From: Heyndrickxia coagulans 36D1
GTDB lineage: Bacteria > Bacillota > Bacilli > Bacillales > Bacillaceae_C
Length of the DNA: 64,000 nt
Reading direction: 5' to 3'
NCBI RefSeq assembly: GCF_000169195.2
Contig: NC_016023.1
Location: 3,472,001-3,536,000 of the forward strand
Shown here one piece after another: positions 8,252 to 17,847 of the stretch. A program made the position numbers and the translations under genes. Positions within the stretch are counted from its first letter, which is position 1, and each line of letters opens with the position of its first letter. The notes below the pieces were generated by a model. It saw nothing but the letters and a program-made list of their open reading frames with translations, ran no database searches and was not told where the DNA came from.

Positions 8252-8893
8252 CTAATCCGGGCCGCCGTGCGCCGAAAGAACCTGGATTTGCATTTTGACC
8301 GCCTCAAGCATGGCCCTGTATGCCTCATCACCAAACAGGTTTAACAGTAGCGCATAATCATTATACATATCGAGCAGGCGGTCGATTTTTTCCTGCGTTT
8401 TCAAGTCGGAAGTGACAAGCTGATACAGGGGGCTGCTTTTCATCGGGTAAAAAAATTGATAACGGCTGACAAACGAATCGGCCTGCCCGGCATCGGCGAT
8501 TAACAAAAGTTCTTCTTCATCCGCTTCAAGCCATTCGCCCTTTGGAATGCTGACCATTTCATAAATCACATCTTCCCATGCATCCTCTGCATACCGCCAA
8601 ATCTCCGTGCGGAAACCAACAATTTTAAAAAGAACGCCGCCATAGCCTTTTACTTTTACAATATCCCCGATAAAAAATTTCAATTCTATATTGACTTCCT
8701 CTTTCTTATACAGAATCCCGTCATATTCTTCCAGGCGGGCGAGGCTTTGTTCGGCTAGGAGGCCTTCCCGGTCATTGACCACATAGAAATACCCTCCTTC
8801 CAGCTGTCTCACAGCCGTAATTTTTCCCACCGTCCCGTATACTTTTACGACCACTGTATCTCCAACTTGAAACTTCGGCGCTTTTGCATCCAT
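8252..8893 (-). CDS. yodN: YodN-like hypothetical protein
   Basis: This 213-residue soluble protein has two N-terminal repeats of a small beta-barrel-like unit: FQVGDTVVVKVYGTVGKITAV at about 8-28 and FFIGDIVKVKGYGGVLFKIVGF at about 73-94. A helical C-terminal part follows. The repeated GDxVxVKxYG motif resembles KOW/SH3-type barrels that bind RNA or protein, but that is inference. Length and neighbours (yozD, yozE) match B. subtilis YodN. No enzymatic motif is seen. Confidence 0.75.
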   Translation of the reverse strand: MDAKAPKFQVGDTVVVKVYGTVGKITAVRQLEGGYFYVVNDREGLLAEQSLARLEEYDGILYKKEEVNIELKFFIGDIVKVKGYGGVLFKIVGFRTEIWRYAEDAWEDVIYEMVSIPKGEWLEADEEELLLIADAGQADSFVSRYQFFYPMKSSPLYQLVTSDLKTQEKIDRLLDMYNDYALLLNLFGDEAYRAMLEAVKMQIQVLSAHGGPD

Positions 8894-8979
8894 TTTTCAT
8901 GCTCCTTGAAAACGAAACACGTTTTACTTCATTCTATGCATGCGCTCCGGAAAAAGCGAACAGCACAATTTTCGGCCGG

Positions 8980-9198
8980 TTATTTGCTTTCGCCTTTATA
9001 AATCTCCCATGCCCGATCAAAAACCGACATTGACGGGATATAATGCCCGTTTAATTCGAGATAGGAACTGATTTCATGATAGTTGGTTGAATGTTTCGGA
9101 AAACTGTGATCATTGTATGCCCCATTGGCAAAAACCGTCAACTCGTCACGGAGATGCGGATCCCTATATCTCATTAAAAACTGGTAAAAAGATTTCAT
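8980..9198 (-). CDS. yozE: YozE family SAM-like protein (UPF0346)
   Basis: This 72-residue protein matches the YozE/UPF0346 family, small helical proteins with a SAM-like fold and unknown role. Family features are the start KSFYQFLMRYRDP, the middle FANGAYNDHSFPKHSTNYHEISSYLE and the end MSVFDRAWEIYK. It lies upstream of yodN in the same direction, the conserved arrangement. Confidence 0.9.
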   Translation of the reverse strand: MKSFYQFLMRYRDPHLRDELTVFANGAYNDHSFPKHSTNYHEISSYLELNGHYIPSMSVFDRAWEIYKGESK

Positions 9199-9376
9199 AA
9201 GTATCCCCCAAAATGATTTTTACTCCAATATAGCGGATCGTCTCCCCCGCGTAAAGTAGAAAGGGTGGCATTACGGGAAGAGGAAGTTTTTACAAAAAAC
9301 TAGAAAAAGATAGAAAACATGTTTAAAATATAGATGATGATTTGCGGTTCACAGGGTAAAAAGGAGGGGCTTTTGA

Positions 9377-11173
9377 TTGAATAAAAGGAACATTTTTGCA
9401 ATAAGAAAGCAAAAAAGCGAGAAACGGAAAAATTCCCGTCCGAACCGCCAGCTGCATCGGCTTCCCCTTTATTATTTGCAGACGATCAGGGGAAAAATTG
9501 TGATTTCATTCGGGGTTTTAACCGTCTTGCTCATTGTATTAACCGTCACTTCATACATAAACATGCGCGAGCTGGAGAATGAAATCAATCATGTTGTCCA
9601 GCATGACCTCGCCGTGCACGATCGTGTCCAAAGCCTGCTCAATCAGACCGGCGAAATTGAAACGGGCGCCCTGAATTACGCCATTTCCGGAAATGAAGCT
9701 GCGTTACGGCCGTATGACCAGGGGAAACAGGAAGCCAGCAGCACGTTAAGCCGCTTGCAAAAAATGCTGAAAGATGACCGGTTGCAGAGCCAAAAACTCG
9801 AAAAAATTTCGGAAGCCTATAATTTCTGGGTAGGAACAGTTGACCGGGTTGTCGAAGCAAGGCAGTACGGGTCGGAACAAGAAGCGGTTGCACAAGTGAA
9901 GGATTCCCAGGCATCCGACTACATGAAAAATTTGAAAAGCAGCATCCATGATTTGCTGATAAGCACCACACAGGCATCAGAAAGCCGGATCGGCGACTTG
10001 CATCGTTCCGTCCTGATTGCGCGGATCGTAACCGTCACCCTTTCCTTGCTTGCCATCGTGCTGGCTGTCATGCTCAGCATCAGCCTAACGAAAAACATCA
10101 AATCGAGCACGAGAAAAATCAGCCGGTCGATTTTGGGAATCGCAGATGCCGGCGGGGATTTGACAAGGCGGATTGAAGTGACGTCCAATGACGAACTGGC
10201 AAAACTGGCAAGAGATACAAACCAGCTGATAGACGGCATTGCCCGGCTTGTAAAAGAAGTATCCGCGATGGCGGAAAGTGTCTCTGCCTCAAGCGAAGAA
10301 CTGCTCGCTTCTTCTGAAGAAACATCGAAAACGATCCAGTCGATTGCGGAAACAGCCAATGAAATCGCGGCAGACAGCGAACAAACTTCTTCCAAGATGG
10401 ATACATCCTTATCGAAAATGAAGTCGCTTGAAGAAGTGGTCGATACGCTTTTCCGGCAGGCGGAAACGGTAAAACAGGCTTCGCTCCATATGAAAGAATC
10501 GGCAGAAAAAGGCAGCCGGTCCATTATGGAAACGTCCGGCAAAATGAAGAGCATTGAAGCGATCATGACAAATACGAGCAAAACGGTAGAGGCGCTCGGT
10601 GAAAAGTCGGATGATATTACAAAGATCATTATGACGATCACCGGGATTGCCAAACAAACCAATTTGCTTGCATTGAATGCGGCAATCGAGGCAGCCAGGG
10701 CCGGGGAGCACGGGCGCGGCTTTGCCGTCGTAGCAGATGAAGTCAGAAAACTGGCCGAACAATCCCAGTCTGCCGCCCAGGAAGTCACGAATATTGTGCG
10801 TTCGATCCAAAAAGAAATTAGCACCATTATCGGCCAGAATCAGGAAGGGGTAGAGGCGGTTACTTCCGGCGTGCAAATTTCCAATGAAACGATGCACTCG
10901 CTCGAAGTCATTCAAAAACAAACGAATGAAACGACAAATGTCATTATTGACATGGCCGCCCAAATTGAAAAAACGCAAAAACTTTCTGTCGATGTCGCCG
11001 ATTCGTTCGATGCCGTCAGCAAGATTGCCATGAATACCGCGGCAAATACGGAAATGACCGCAGCAAGTACCGAGGAAGGGTCTGCATCGATGGAAGAAGT
11101 CACAGCCGCAGCCTCGGAGTTGTCAAAACAGGCAGAAAACCTGCGCAAGCTGATCGGAAACTTTAAAATATAA
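9377..11173 (+). CDS. Methyl-accepting chemotaxis protein
   Basis: This 598-residue chemoreceptor starts with a TTG behind AAGGAGGGG. A basic N-terminus leads to membrane helix 1 (about 40-62), then an all-helical extracellular sensor of about 145 residues resembling a four-helix bundle or CHASE3 domain. Membrane helix 2 lies at about 212-235 and a HAMP domain at about 236-290. A long signalling coiled coil runs to the end. The highly conserved tip is present: [43 protein letters not shown]. The receptor signals to CheA/CheW; its ligand is unknown. It is monocistronic with a terminator. I looked for a sigma-D promoter and did not find a convincing one. Confidence 0.95.
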   Translation: MNKRNIFAIRKQKSEKRKNSRPNRQLHRLPLYYLQTIRGKIVISFGVLTVLLIVLTVTSYINMRELENEINHVVQHDLAVHDRVQSLLNQTGEIETGALNYAISGNEAALRPYDQGKQEASSTLSRLQKMLKDDRLQSQKLEKISEAYNFWVGTVDRVVEARQYGSEQEAVAQVKDSQASDYMKNLKSSIHDLLISTTQASESRIGDLHRSVLIARIVTVTLSLLAIVLAVMLSISLTKNIKSSTRKISRSILGIADAGGDLTRRIEVTSNDELAKLARDTNQLIDGIARLVKEVSAMAESVSASSEELLASSEETSKTIQSIAETANEIAADSEQTSSKMDTSLSKMKSLEEVVDTLFRQAETVKQASLHMKESAEKGSRSIMETSGKMKSIEAIMTNTSKTVEALGEKSDDITKIIMTITGIAKQTNLLALNAAIEAARAGEHGRGFAVVADEVRKLAEQSQSAAQEVTNIVRSIQKEISTIIGQNQEGVEAVTSGVQISNETMHSLEVIQKQTNETTNVIIDMAAQIEKTQKLSVDVADSFDAVSKIAMNTAANTEMTAASTEEGSASMEEVTAAASELSKQAENLRKLIGNFKI

Positions 11174-11181
11174 AAGACACA

Positions 11182-11222
11182 CTGAAAAAGCCCAGGGCAT
11201 AGCCCCGGGCCTTTTCAGTTTT
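11182..11222. terminator. Bidirectional terminator between MCP and yjcZ-type gene
   Basis: ACTGAAAAAGCCC...GGGCCTTTTCAGT forms a long stem ending in TTTTTT. It serves two converging genes. Confidence 0.85.
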
Positions 11223-11408
11223 TTAATTGGGGCCGATCCAGCATGCGCCGATAATGATCAGCAAAATAAACAGCACAACAATTAAAGCAAAGCCGTTTCT
11301 GTGTCCTGCAAAGCCCCAGCCGTAACCGGACCCATAACCGTATCCGTAGCCGCAGCAGGGATCATATGCAGGGTAAGCACCTTCATGGCCGTAATACATC
11401 CCATTCAC
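11223..11408 (-). CDS. YjcZ family sporulation peptide
   Basis: This 61-residue protein has a Gly/Tyr-rich N-terminal half ([14 protein letters not shown]) and one C-terminal membrane helix with the family signature [17 protein letters not shown]. Tiny proteins of this type (YjcZ/YosA family) are common and often multicopy in Bacilli, where several are made in sporulation. The molecular function is unknown. It is longer than the usual 25-50 residues because of the Tyr/Gly repeat. Confidence 0.85.
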   Translation of the reverse strand: MNGMYYGHEGAYPAYDPCCGYGYGYGSGYGWGFAGHRNGFALIVVLFILLIIIGACWIGPN

Positions 11409-11487
11409 TCCTCAAAAAAACTGTTTTTCTGTACAGTGCATCGTATGGGATACGGGCCCGTTTTGTATGTGCATCCGCCCAGCCGGC

Positions 11488-11910
11488 TTATTCTTTTTCT
11501 TCAAAGAGCGCAAGATACTCCCCATATCCTTCTTCCTCAAGCTTTTCTTTCGGAATAAAACGCATCGCGGCTGAATTCATGCAGTACCGAAGATGCGCAG
11601 GGCCTGGCCCATCCGGAAACACATGGCCCAAATGCGCGTCAGACGCCTTGCTTCTCACTTCCGTACGAATCATGCCGTGGCTCGTATCAAGCCGTTCGGT
11701 AAGTTCGCCGGCATCGATCGGTTTTGTAAAACTCGGCCAGCCGCAGCCTGCATCATATTTATCTTTTGAACTGAACAGCGGTTTTCCGGAAATAACATCG
11801 ACATAAATCCCGTCGCGAAACTCGTTCCAGTATTCATTTTGAAACGGCGGTTCCGTTCCGTTTTTCCGCGTCACTTCATATTGCAAAGGCGTCAGTTTTT
11901 CATCCTTCAT
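11488..11910 (-). CDS. msrB: Peptide-methionine (R)-S-oxide reductase MsrB
   Basis: This 140-residue enzyme repairs the R-epimer of methionine sulfoxide in proteins using thioredoxin. The SelR domain is complete: [36 protein letters not shown] and [12 protein letters not shown], with catalytic Cys110. The two CxxC zinc motifs of other MsrB proteins are absent, so this is the zinc-free type. GGAGGG abuts an ATG at 11916 and lies 6 bases before the ATG at 11910, which I chose. It overlaps the end of msrA by 11 bases, so the two are translated from one transcript. Confidence 0.93.
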   Translation of the reverse strand: MKDEKLTPLQYEVTRKNGTEPPFQNEYWNEFRDGIYVDVISGKPLFSSKDKYDAGCGWPSFTKPIDAGELTERLDTSHGMIRTEVRSKASDAHLGHVFPDGPGPAHLRYCMNSAAMRFIPKEKLEEEGYGEYLALFEEKE

Positions 11911-12436
11911 GTTCATCCCTCCAATGGTTGCGGATAAATGCGGCCCTGCCTGAACCTTGCCGGTAAGCCTCGTAATGGGTCGGATTTTTCCGGTAATAAT
12001 CCTGATGGTAACTTTCCGCCGGATAAAAGGCGGAAGCCGGTTCAATTGTGACAGCAATCGGCTTTTTAAACCGCCCGCTCTCTTCTAGCCGTTTTTTTGA
12101 AGCTTCCGCCGCCTGCTTTTGGGCTTCGTTTTGATAGAAAATAACGGGCCGGTAAGAGGTCCCCCTGTCGTAAAACTGCCCGCCTGCATCTGTCGGGTCA
12201 ATTTGCCGCCAGTAAATGTCAAGCAGCTTTTCGTAAGGAAAAACTTCCGGATCAAACGTAATTTCAACAGCTTCTGTATGCCCGGTCGCACCGGAGCACA
12301 CTTCCTCATATGTCGGGTTCGGCTTTGTTCCGCCTGTGTACCCGGAAACGACTTTTTGAATGCCGGGCAATTGGTCAAAAGGATGGACCATGCACCAGAA
12401 GCATCCGCCGGCAAAAATCGCGGTTTCCTCTGCCAT
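11900..12436 (-). CDS. msrA: Peptide-methionine (S)-S-oxide reductase MsrA
   Basis: This 178-residue enzyme reduces the S-epimer of methionine sulfoxide. The active-site motif GCFWC is at residues 11-15 with catalytic Cys12. [19 protein letters not shown] and SYHQDYY follow as in the family. It is the first gene of an msrA-msrB pair that covers both epimers. In B. subtilis the pair (yppP-yppQ) also neighbours ypmS and ypmR, as it does here apart from the intervening methyltransferase. Confidence 0.95.
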   Translation of the reverse strand: MAEETAIFAGGCFWCMVHPFDQLPGIQKVVSGYTGGTKPNPTYEEVCSGATGHTEAVEITFDPEVFPYEKLLDIYWRQIDPTDAGGQFYDRGTSYRPVIFYQNEAQKQAAEASKKRLEESGRFKKPIAVTIEPASAFYPAESYHQDYYRKNPTHYEAYRQGSGRAAFIRNHWRDEHEG

Positions 12437-12502
12437 GCGGCTCCCCCCTTTATAATAGATTATTTTTTATTTTACCTGTTGATGTTGTTTTCATCCAGTT
12501 TC

Positions 12503-12531
12503 GTGACTGCAAGCCCCGATTTCATTATAAT
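12503..12531 (+). promoter_or_regulatory. Probable promoter of the rRNA methyltransferase gene
   Basis: GTGACT, 17 bases, TATAAT. The -35 matches only four of six positions, but the -10 is perfect. Confidence 0.5.
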
Positions 12532-12570
12532 GGATCATAGTGGCGATTTTAACGGAAAGGGGTCTCATGA

Positions 12571-13947
12571 TTGGAATTACCTGAAACCTTTATGGAAAAG
12601 ATGGGGCAGCTGCTTGGAAAGGAAGCCGATGATTTTTTCCGCTCCTATGAAAAACCGCGGGCATCCGGATTGCGCCTGAATCCGGCAAAAGTGAGCGAAA
12701 CGGAATGGCATGCGCACAACCCTTTCCATTTGGAAAAAATTCCTTTTGCCTCCGGTTATTATTTTGATGAAGAAAAAGACAAGCCTGGAAAACACCCGTA
12801 CCATGCCGCCGGGCTCTATTATATCCAGGAGCCGAGCGCGATGTTTATCGCAGGGCAGCTCGGACTTGAAAAAGGCGATAAAGTGCTTGATTTATGCGCC
12901 GCGCCGGGGGGCAAATCGACGCAAATTGCATCTGGAATCGGCGAAAACGGATTTCTGCTTGCAAATGAAATCCATCCGAAGCGGGTGCGCGCGCTTTCTG
13001 AAAATATTGAACGGCTTGGGTTCTCCAATACCGTTGTGACAAACGAAACGCCTGAAAAACTGAGCCGGCATTTCGAAAACTATTTCGATAAAATTTTGGT
13101 TGACGCCCCCTGTTCTGGGGAGGGCATGTTTAGAAAAGATCCTGAAGCAGCACGTTTCTGGAGCCAGGAACATGTCGAAGCGTGCGCTCAAAAACAGCGC
13201 GCGATCTTGGAGCACGCCTGGAAGATGTTAAAACCCGGCGGCACCCTTGTTTATTCGACCTGCACCTTTTCTCCGGAAGAAAACGAACAGACGATTGAAG
13301 CTTTTTTGGCGCGGCATGAAGACATGGCCCTGGTGCCGATTCCCCATGAACACGGCGTCGGACCGGGAAAGCCGGAATGGGCAACAGAAAAGCGGCAAGA
13401 TTTGTCCAATGCGGCGCGTTTATGGCCGCACCGCTTAAAAGGCGAAGGCCATTTTGCCGCAAAAATGCGCAAACACCCGGGGGAAACGGGGCAAACGGTG
13501 CCGTTTGAAAAGACCGTGAAGCTTTCAAAGCAACAGGAAAAAGACTGGACAACCTTTGCAGAAAACACCCTCCAGCATTTTGATCCAGGCAGGCGCTCCT
13601 TTTTTCTGTATAAAGACGAACTTTTCCTGCTGCCCTTTAACTGCCCGCAGTTAAAGGGGCTCCGCCTTGTCCGGTGCGGCCTGCATCTCGGCGCTTTCAA
13701 AAAAAACCGGTTTGAACCGAATCACGCGCTCGCGCTTTCCCTGAAAGCCGGACAATGCAAACATCGGATGGACCTTAGCGCCGGAAGCAGTGAATGCATC
13801 CGCTATTTAAAAGGGGAGACACTGCCGGGAACAAGCGAGAATCGCGGCTGGGTCCTGATCACGGTGGACGGTTTTCCGCTCGGCTGGAGCAAAGAAGCGG
13901 GCGGCATTTTGAAAAACTTTTATCCGAAAGGGTTAAGGATCGTTTAA
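12571..13947 (+). CDS. RsmF/NOL1-NOP2-Sun family rRNA cytosine-5 methyltransferase
   Basis: This 458-residue protein belongs to the RsmB/RsmF methyltransferase family acting on 16S rRNA cytosine C5. The SAM-binding motif I is LCAAPGGKSTQIA at about 108-120. Motif IV, VDAPCSGEGMFRKDP, and motif VI, YSTCTFSPEENE, hold the two expected catalytic cysteines. The C-terminal 170 residues include the RsmF-type PUA-like region. TTG is the start behind GAAAGGGG. B. subtilis has no gene of this type at this place as I recall, so it interrupts the msr-ypm synteny. Confidence 0.9.
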   Translation: MELPETFMEKMGQLLGKEADDFFRSYEKPRASGLRLNPAKVSETEWHAHNPFHLEKIPFASGYYFDEEKDKPGKHPYHAAGLYYIQEPSAMFIAGQLGLEKGDKVLDLCAAPGGKSTQIASGIGENGFLLANEIHPKRVRALSENIERLGFSNTVVTNETPEKLSRHFENYFDKILVDAPCSGEGMFRKDPEAARFWSQEHVEACAQKQRAILEHAWKMLKPGGTLVYSTCTFSPEENEQTIEAFLARHEDMALVPIPHEHGVGPGKPEWATEKRQDLSNAARLWPHRLKGEGHFAAKMRKHPGETGQTVPFEKTVKLSKQQEKDWTTFAENTLQHFDPGRRSFFLYKDELFLLPFNCPQLKGLRLVRCGLHLGAFKKNRFEPNHALALSLKAGQCKHRMDLSAGSSECIRYLKGETLPGTSENRGWVLITVDGFPLGWSKEAGGILKNFYPKGLRIV

Positions 13948-13997
13948 AACCCGTATAATGTGCACAGGCGGCGGCGAAACCTTCTGTGGCATATTGA

Positions 13998-14026
13998 AAA
14001 GCCGGCTTTTAAAGGCCGGCTTTTTG
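13998..14026. terminator. Bidirectional terminator between rsmF-type gene and ypmS
   Basis: GAAAAGCCGGC and GCCGGCTTTTT form a compact stem with A and T runs on either side, between convergent genes. Confidence 0.85.
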
Positions 14027-14028
14027 CG

Positions 14029-14586
14029 TTATTTTGGAAATCCAAGTGTAAACGAGATGTCATCATGCTGCAAATCAAATTCGTTGACTTTTACTTTGGC
14101 GCCGTTTTCCAGCTTCATATTTTGCAGCTGGACATACACTAGTTTTTCGCCCGGCTGGATGATCACCCATTTCGGCAGGTGGTAAGTCGTTTTGACGAAT
14201 TGTAAAATATAGGATACCGGGAGATGGATGGAACCGAGGGATACAGATTTTTGCTTTAAAACGAGATCCCCATTCTTTAACGCTTTCGGCTTAAACGTCA
14301 TCTTATACTGCATTTTTTCGGAAAAGACCCCGACAGTTCCATAGTAGACGACTTCATCATTTAAAAACACTTTCCCCTTTATTTTTTCTTCCCGCAAATA
14401 GCGGTTAATGAGCGCCGTTAAATCCGCCTTGTTTGTCTCTACCCGCAAATCAACCGTTTTTCCGGTTTTTTCCGGTTCCGGCACGCGGCCATCCGGCACA
14501 AAAAGAAAAAAGGAAAGCACAAGTACAAAGGCCACAACCACTGAAGCCAGTGCAAAAAAAGCGATTTTCCATGGGTTTCTTTTCAC
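14029..14586 (-). CDS. ypmS: YpmS family (DUF2140) membrane-anchored protein
   Basis: This 185-residue protein has one N-terminal membrane helix (about 8-30) and an extracytoplasmic domain. The domain pattern (TNKADLTALINRYLREE, LNDEVVYYGTVGVF, NGDLVLKQKSVSLGSIHLPVSYIL) corresponds to B. subtilis YpmS/DUF2140. Its function is unknown. It follows ypmR in the same direction with 26 bases between them, so the two probably form an operon; that pairing with a lipoprotein lipase/esterase is conserved in Bacilli. Confidence 0.85.
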   Translation of the reverse strand: MKRNPWKIAFFALASVVVAFVLVLSFFLFVPDGRVPEPEKTGKTVDLRVETNKADLTALINRYLREEKIKGKVFLNDEVVYYGTVGVFSEKMQYKMTFKPKALKNGDLVLKQKSVSLGSIHLPVSYILQFVKTTYHLPKWVIIQPGEKLVYVQLQNMKLENGAKVKVNEFDLQHDDISFTLGFPK

Positions 14587-14612
14587 GCAAGCATCATTCC
14601 TTTACCACTTTG

Positions 14613-15398
14613 CTATTTTGGAATCCCCAAAAAATTCCCTTTCAGGAGATACCGGTAAATCCGTTTCGACATCCGTTTATACCCTTCATCGTTCGGATGG
14701 AAATGATCGTCATAAAGCAATGCATCTTCGTTATTCTCAAAAATATCCGCAACCGGGATAAAAACGGTATTTTTATAGCGAGATGCCACCGCTTTGCCGG
14801 CATTATTCCAGGCTGCAAGCATTTGGTCCATTTCCTTTATATCGGTCAGCCACTTTGAAAAAGGGTTATAGAGACCGACGAGCGCGATCTTTGCATCCGG
14901 ATTGACCGCGCGGACGCGGCGGAAAATTTGATCGAGCCGTTGTTTGTACCCCGGAATGGCCGCCTCAAATTCCTGCTTGTTTAAGTTGGAAATATTTTCA
15001 CGGAACACTTTCATCATATCATTGCCGCCGATGGTAATAATAACAACATCTGAATCCTTGATGGACTTCCGGATTTTTTCATTCTGGAGCCGGGCAAGCA
15101 ATTGGTCGGTCCTGTTCCCTTTTACGCCATAATTGGCAATGGTGGTTTTTTTCACACCCTTTAAGGCGTCTAGTTCATTTTTCAAATAATAGGTGTAGCC
15201 GCCGCGCCCCTTGCTGTCGCCTACGCCTTCAGTCAGGGAGTCCCCGATCGAGACGATGTGCAGCGGAACGGGCACCATCTTTTTTTCATTGCTTGCCGAT
15301 TTAAACAACAGGCCGGTTATGCCGTGTGAACAGCCCGATAAGGCAAGCGCAACGGAGATGAGAAGAGGAATGAACCATTTTTTCATTTTTGACACCAC
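14613..15398 (-). CDS. ypmR: SGNH/GDSL hydrolase lipoprotein (YpmR-like)
   Basis: This 261-residue exported esterase/lipase-like protein has the lipobox LSGC at about residues 20-23. The SGNH blocks are in order: IVSIGDSLTEG (catalytic Ser), GVKGNRTDQLL (Gly), TIGGNDMM (Asn), and DHFHPNDEGYKRM with the Asp-His pair near the C-terminus. The substrate is unknown. The GTG start at 15398 follows AGAAAGG at a good distance; an in-frame ATG lies four codons later. Order and direction with ypmS match B. subtilis. Confidence 0.9.
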   Translation of the reverse strand: MVSKMKKWFIPLLISVALALSGCSHGITGLLFKSASNEKKMVPVPLHIVSIGDSLTEGVGDSKGRGGYTYYLKNELDALKGVKKTTIANYGVKGNRTDQLLARLQNEKIRKSIKDSDVVIITIGGNDMMKVFRENISNLNKQEFEAAIPGYKQRLDQIFRRVRAVNPDAKIALVGLYNPFSKWLTDIKEMDQMLAAWNNAGKAVASRYKNTVFIPVADIFENNEDALLYDDHFHPNDEGYKRMSKRIYRYLLKGNFLGIPK

Positions 15399-15506
15399 TT
15401 TTCAAGCCTTTCTGAATTTACAATGTACCCATTATAACATGAAAAACGGGATCTTCTGCTGATTTACGCATAAAATTGCACCCGCTTAAAGCGCAAGATG
15501 TTTCCA

Positions 15507-15535
15507 TTGCAGATTGGCCCGCCAAACACTATAAT
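15507..15535 (+). promoter_or_regulatory. SigA promoter of the hemolysin III gene
   Basis: TTGCAG, 17 bases, TATAAT, placed 36 bases before the TTG start codon with AAAGGTGG between. Confidence 0.75.
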
Positions 15536-15570
15536 AAAGAGAAGCCCAAAGACAAAGGTGGTTTAAATTT

Positions 15571-16209
15571 TTGACAACTTCAACACTGCTTTCATCCTGG
15601 AAACAGGAACTGGCCAATGCCGTTACGCATGGCATCGGTTTTCTGCTCAGCATTCCGGCGATGGTCGTGCTCGTCGTTTTCGCCGCAGAAAAGAATAACC
15701 CGCTCTACCTGGCAAGTTTTCTCGTTTTCGGGATTTCCATGCTGCTTCTGTATTTGTTTTCCACACTGCTGCACAGCTTTTACTGGACGAAAGTGAAAAC
15801 ATTTCTCGCCATTCTGGACCATTCTGCCATTTACCTGTTAATTGCAGGAACCTATACGCCGATTGTGCTGATTACGCTGCATGGCACTTTGGGATGGGTG
15901 CTGTTTTCGGTCGTGTGGGGAGTGTCTGCTATTGGCATTGCTGGAAAATGTTTTCTCATTCACCGTTTTAAATTATTGTCCACGATGCTTTACTTAGTCA
16001 TGGGTTGGCTGATCCTCATTGCAATTGAGCCTTTGTATAAAGGGCTTTCAGCTCCGGGATTCTGGCTCCTTTTTTCAGGCGGGATCTGCTACTCGGTAGG
16101 CGCCGTGTTCTACACATGGAAAAACCTTCCTTACTCCCATGCGATCTGGCATATTTTTGTCATTGCCGGCAGCGCATTTATGTACTTCACTATTTTATTT
16201 TATGTCTGA
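15571..16209 (+). CDS. yplQ: Hemolysin III family membrane protein (YplQ-like)
   Basis: This 212-residue protein has seven predicted membrane helices and belongs to the hemolysin III/progestin-AdipoQ receptor family. The conserved N-terminal ELANAVTHGIGF, the LLHSFYW segment, ILDHSAIYLLIAGTYTPI, and a C-terminal HAIWHIFV are present; their His/Asp/Ser residues are the zinc ligands in the family fold. The family may act as ceramidase-like hydrolases, but the bacterial role is not established. A TTG start follows AAAGGTGG. It precedes dfrA-thyA convergently, as yplQ does near dfrA in B. subtilis. Confidence 0.9.
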   Translation: MTTSTLLSSWKQELANAVTHGIGFLLSIPAMVVLVVFAAEKNNPLYLASFLVFGISMLLLYLFSTLLHSFYWTKVKTFLAILDHSAIYLLIAGTYTPIVLITLHGTLGWVLFSVVWGVSAIGIAGKCFLIHRFKLLSTMLYLVMGWLILIAIEPLYKGLSAPGFWLLFSGGICYSVGAVFYTWKNLPYSHAIWHIFVIAGSAFMYFTILFYV

Positions 16210-16220
16210 TGGCACAGAGA

Positions 16221-16252
16221 AAAACCATGGGAATGTTTCCATGGTTTTTTTT
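16221..16252. terminator. Bidirectional terminator between yplQ and dfrA
   Basis: AAAACCATGG/CCATGGTTTT stem with eight T. It overlaps the last bases of dfrA. Confidence 0.85.
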
Positions 16253-16739
16253 ACCTTTTCCGTACAAATACTTGAAATTCGTAGTCATAAGGATTTTTTT
16301 CGTTTTTTATCCCCTTTGTGCTGGAAGCCATTTCCCACTTCTCCCAGTCAACGGGCGGAAAATAGGTATCGCCTTCCATGTCAGCGTGTATTTTCGTCCG
16401 GTACAATTTTTCCGCTTCCTCGAGCAGCAGGGCAAAAATCTCCGCGCCGCCGGTGACAAAAATCTCGCCGCCATGTGCATCCGCCCATTTTAACAATTCT
16501 GTTTTGCCGGCGACAACGACGCAGTCTTCCGCCTGAAAATCCGGGTCTCTCGTCATCACAATATTCGTTCTGCCGGGAAGCGGCTTTCCGATCGATTCAA
16601 ACGTCCGCCTCCCCATGACGACCGGATGGCCCATTGTTACATTTTTAAAATACTTCAGGTCTTCGGGAAGATGCCACGGAAGCGCGTTGTTCTTTCCGAT
16701 TACGCCTTTTTCATCTTCCGCCCATAAAAAGGAAATCAT
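16251..16739 (-). CDS. dfrA: Dihydrofolate reductase
   Basis: This 162-residue DHFR reduces dihydrofolate to tetrahydrofolate with NADPH. Typical motifs are [19 protein letters not shown] with catalytic Asp27, [16 protein letters not shown] for NADPH binding, and [10 protein letters not shown]. It starts inside the thyA stop (ATGA overlap of 4 bases), so the two are translationally coupled. That suits their chemistry, since thymidylate synthase makes the dihydrofolate that this enzyme recycles. Confidence 0.97.
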   Translation of the reverse strand: MISFLWAEDEKGVIGKNNALPWHLPEDLKYFKNVTMGHPVVMGRRTFESIGKPLPGRTNIVMTRDPDFQAEDCVVVAGKTELLKWADAHGGEIFVTGGAEIFALLLEEAEKLYRTKIHADMEGDTYFPPVDWEKWEMASSTKGIKNEKNPYDYEFQVFVRKR

Positions 16740-17530
16740 ACACTCACCCTCCCCGGGATGTGCGGATACGGATTGTAATCTTTTAATGTAAAATCTTCGT
16801 ACCGGAAGGAGAAAATGTCTTTTACTTCAGGATTCAAAACCATTTTCGGCAGCTTGCGGGGCTCCCGTTCCAGCTGCAGCTTCACTTGTTCGATATGGTT
16901 CAAGTAAATATGGGCATCGCCAAGCGTATGGACAAAATCCCCTGGTTCCAGACCCGTGACTTGCGCAATCATCATCGTAAGCAGCGCGTAAGAAGCAATG
17001 TTAAACGGTACGCCGAGGAAAATATCGGCCGAACGCTGGTACAGCTGGCATGACAGCTTGCCGTTTGCCACATAGAACTGGAAAAAGCAATGGCACGGCG
17101 GCAGGGCCATCCTGTCAATCTCCCCGACATTCCAAGCGTTAACGATCAGGCGCCTGGAATCCGGATTGGTTTTAATTTGTTCAATGACCTGGGTGATCTG
17201 GTCAATTGTCCGCCCGTCCCGGGTTTGCCATGAACGCCATTGTTGCCCGTAAACCGGGCCGAGGTCGCCGTTTTCATCTGCCCACTCATTCCAAATGCGG
17301 ACGCCGTTTTCCTGGAGGTATTTTACATTCGTATCTCCTTTCAGCATCCAGAGCAGTTCATAAATAATCGATTTCAAATGCAGTTTCTTTGTTGTCAGAA
17401 GCGGGAAACCGTCCTGCAAATGAAACCGCATTTGATGGCCGAAAACGCTGATCGTTCCGGTACCGGTCCGATCATCTTTTTTGACGCCGTTTTCGAGCAC
17501 TTCGCGGCAAAGATCCAAATATTGTTTCAT
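16736..17530 (-). CDS. thyA: Thymidylate synthase (ThyA type)
   Basis: This 264-residue enzyme makes dTMP from dUMP with methylene-tetrahydrofolate. Catalytic Cys146 lies in [33 protein letters not shown] and HIYLNHIEQ are also present. The length equals the E. coli/B. subtilis ThyB type, which fixes the start at the second of two adjacent ATG codons (17530; 17533 is possible) behind AAAGGATGG. It is the first gene of thyA-dfrA. The 310 bases upstream (to 17847) show no gene or signal that I can support. Confidence 0.96.
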   Translation of the reverse strand: MKQYLDLCREVLENGVKKDDRTGTGTISVFGHQMRFHLQDGFPLLTTKKLHLKSIIYELLWMLKGDTNVKYLQENGVRIWNEWADENGDLGPVYGQQWRSWQTRDGRTIDQITQVIEQIKTNPDSRRLIVNAWNVGEIDRMALPPCHCFFQFYVANGKLSCQLYQRSADIFLGVPFNIASYALLTMMIAQVTGLEPGDFVHTLGDAHIYLNHIEQVKLQLEREPRKLPKMVLNPEVKDIFSFRYEDFTLKDYNPYPHIPGRVSV

Positions 17531-17847
17531 CATGATTCCATCCTTTGTCATTCAAATATCCGGGTTTCTACCCTGGAAAATTGTGCTGTACAAAATGAAC
17601 TCCAGTATTTAAAATGGGGCAAAGCCATCCATCTGCATGATTATTCCCTGTTGCAGCCGGCAACAAAGCAGCCATATTTCGCTCATTTTATATCCTTCTG
17701 CTGGTGCTGCATTCACTGCGTTTGCAAAAAGTGCATGGAATGTCCGCGTGGATGTTGGGGTTGCCCGTCTCCACCCTGCTTTAGCCTTTTATCCGTTAAG
17801 GCGTTGTTTGTTTCCAGCTGCTGCCGCGGCAGGCATTCATCCCGCCT

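Noticed and set aside
9200-9376. Sigma-D promoter for the chemoreceptor gene
   Set aside because: TAAA occurs, but no GCCGATAT-like -10 lies 15 bases after it.
9919-10827. 302-codon minus frame inside the chemoreceptor gene
   Set aside because: It is antisense to a clear MCP signalling domain; long shadow frames arise from its biased codons.
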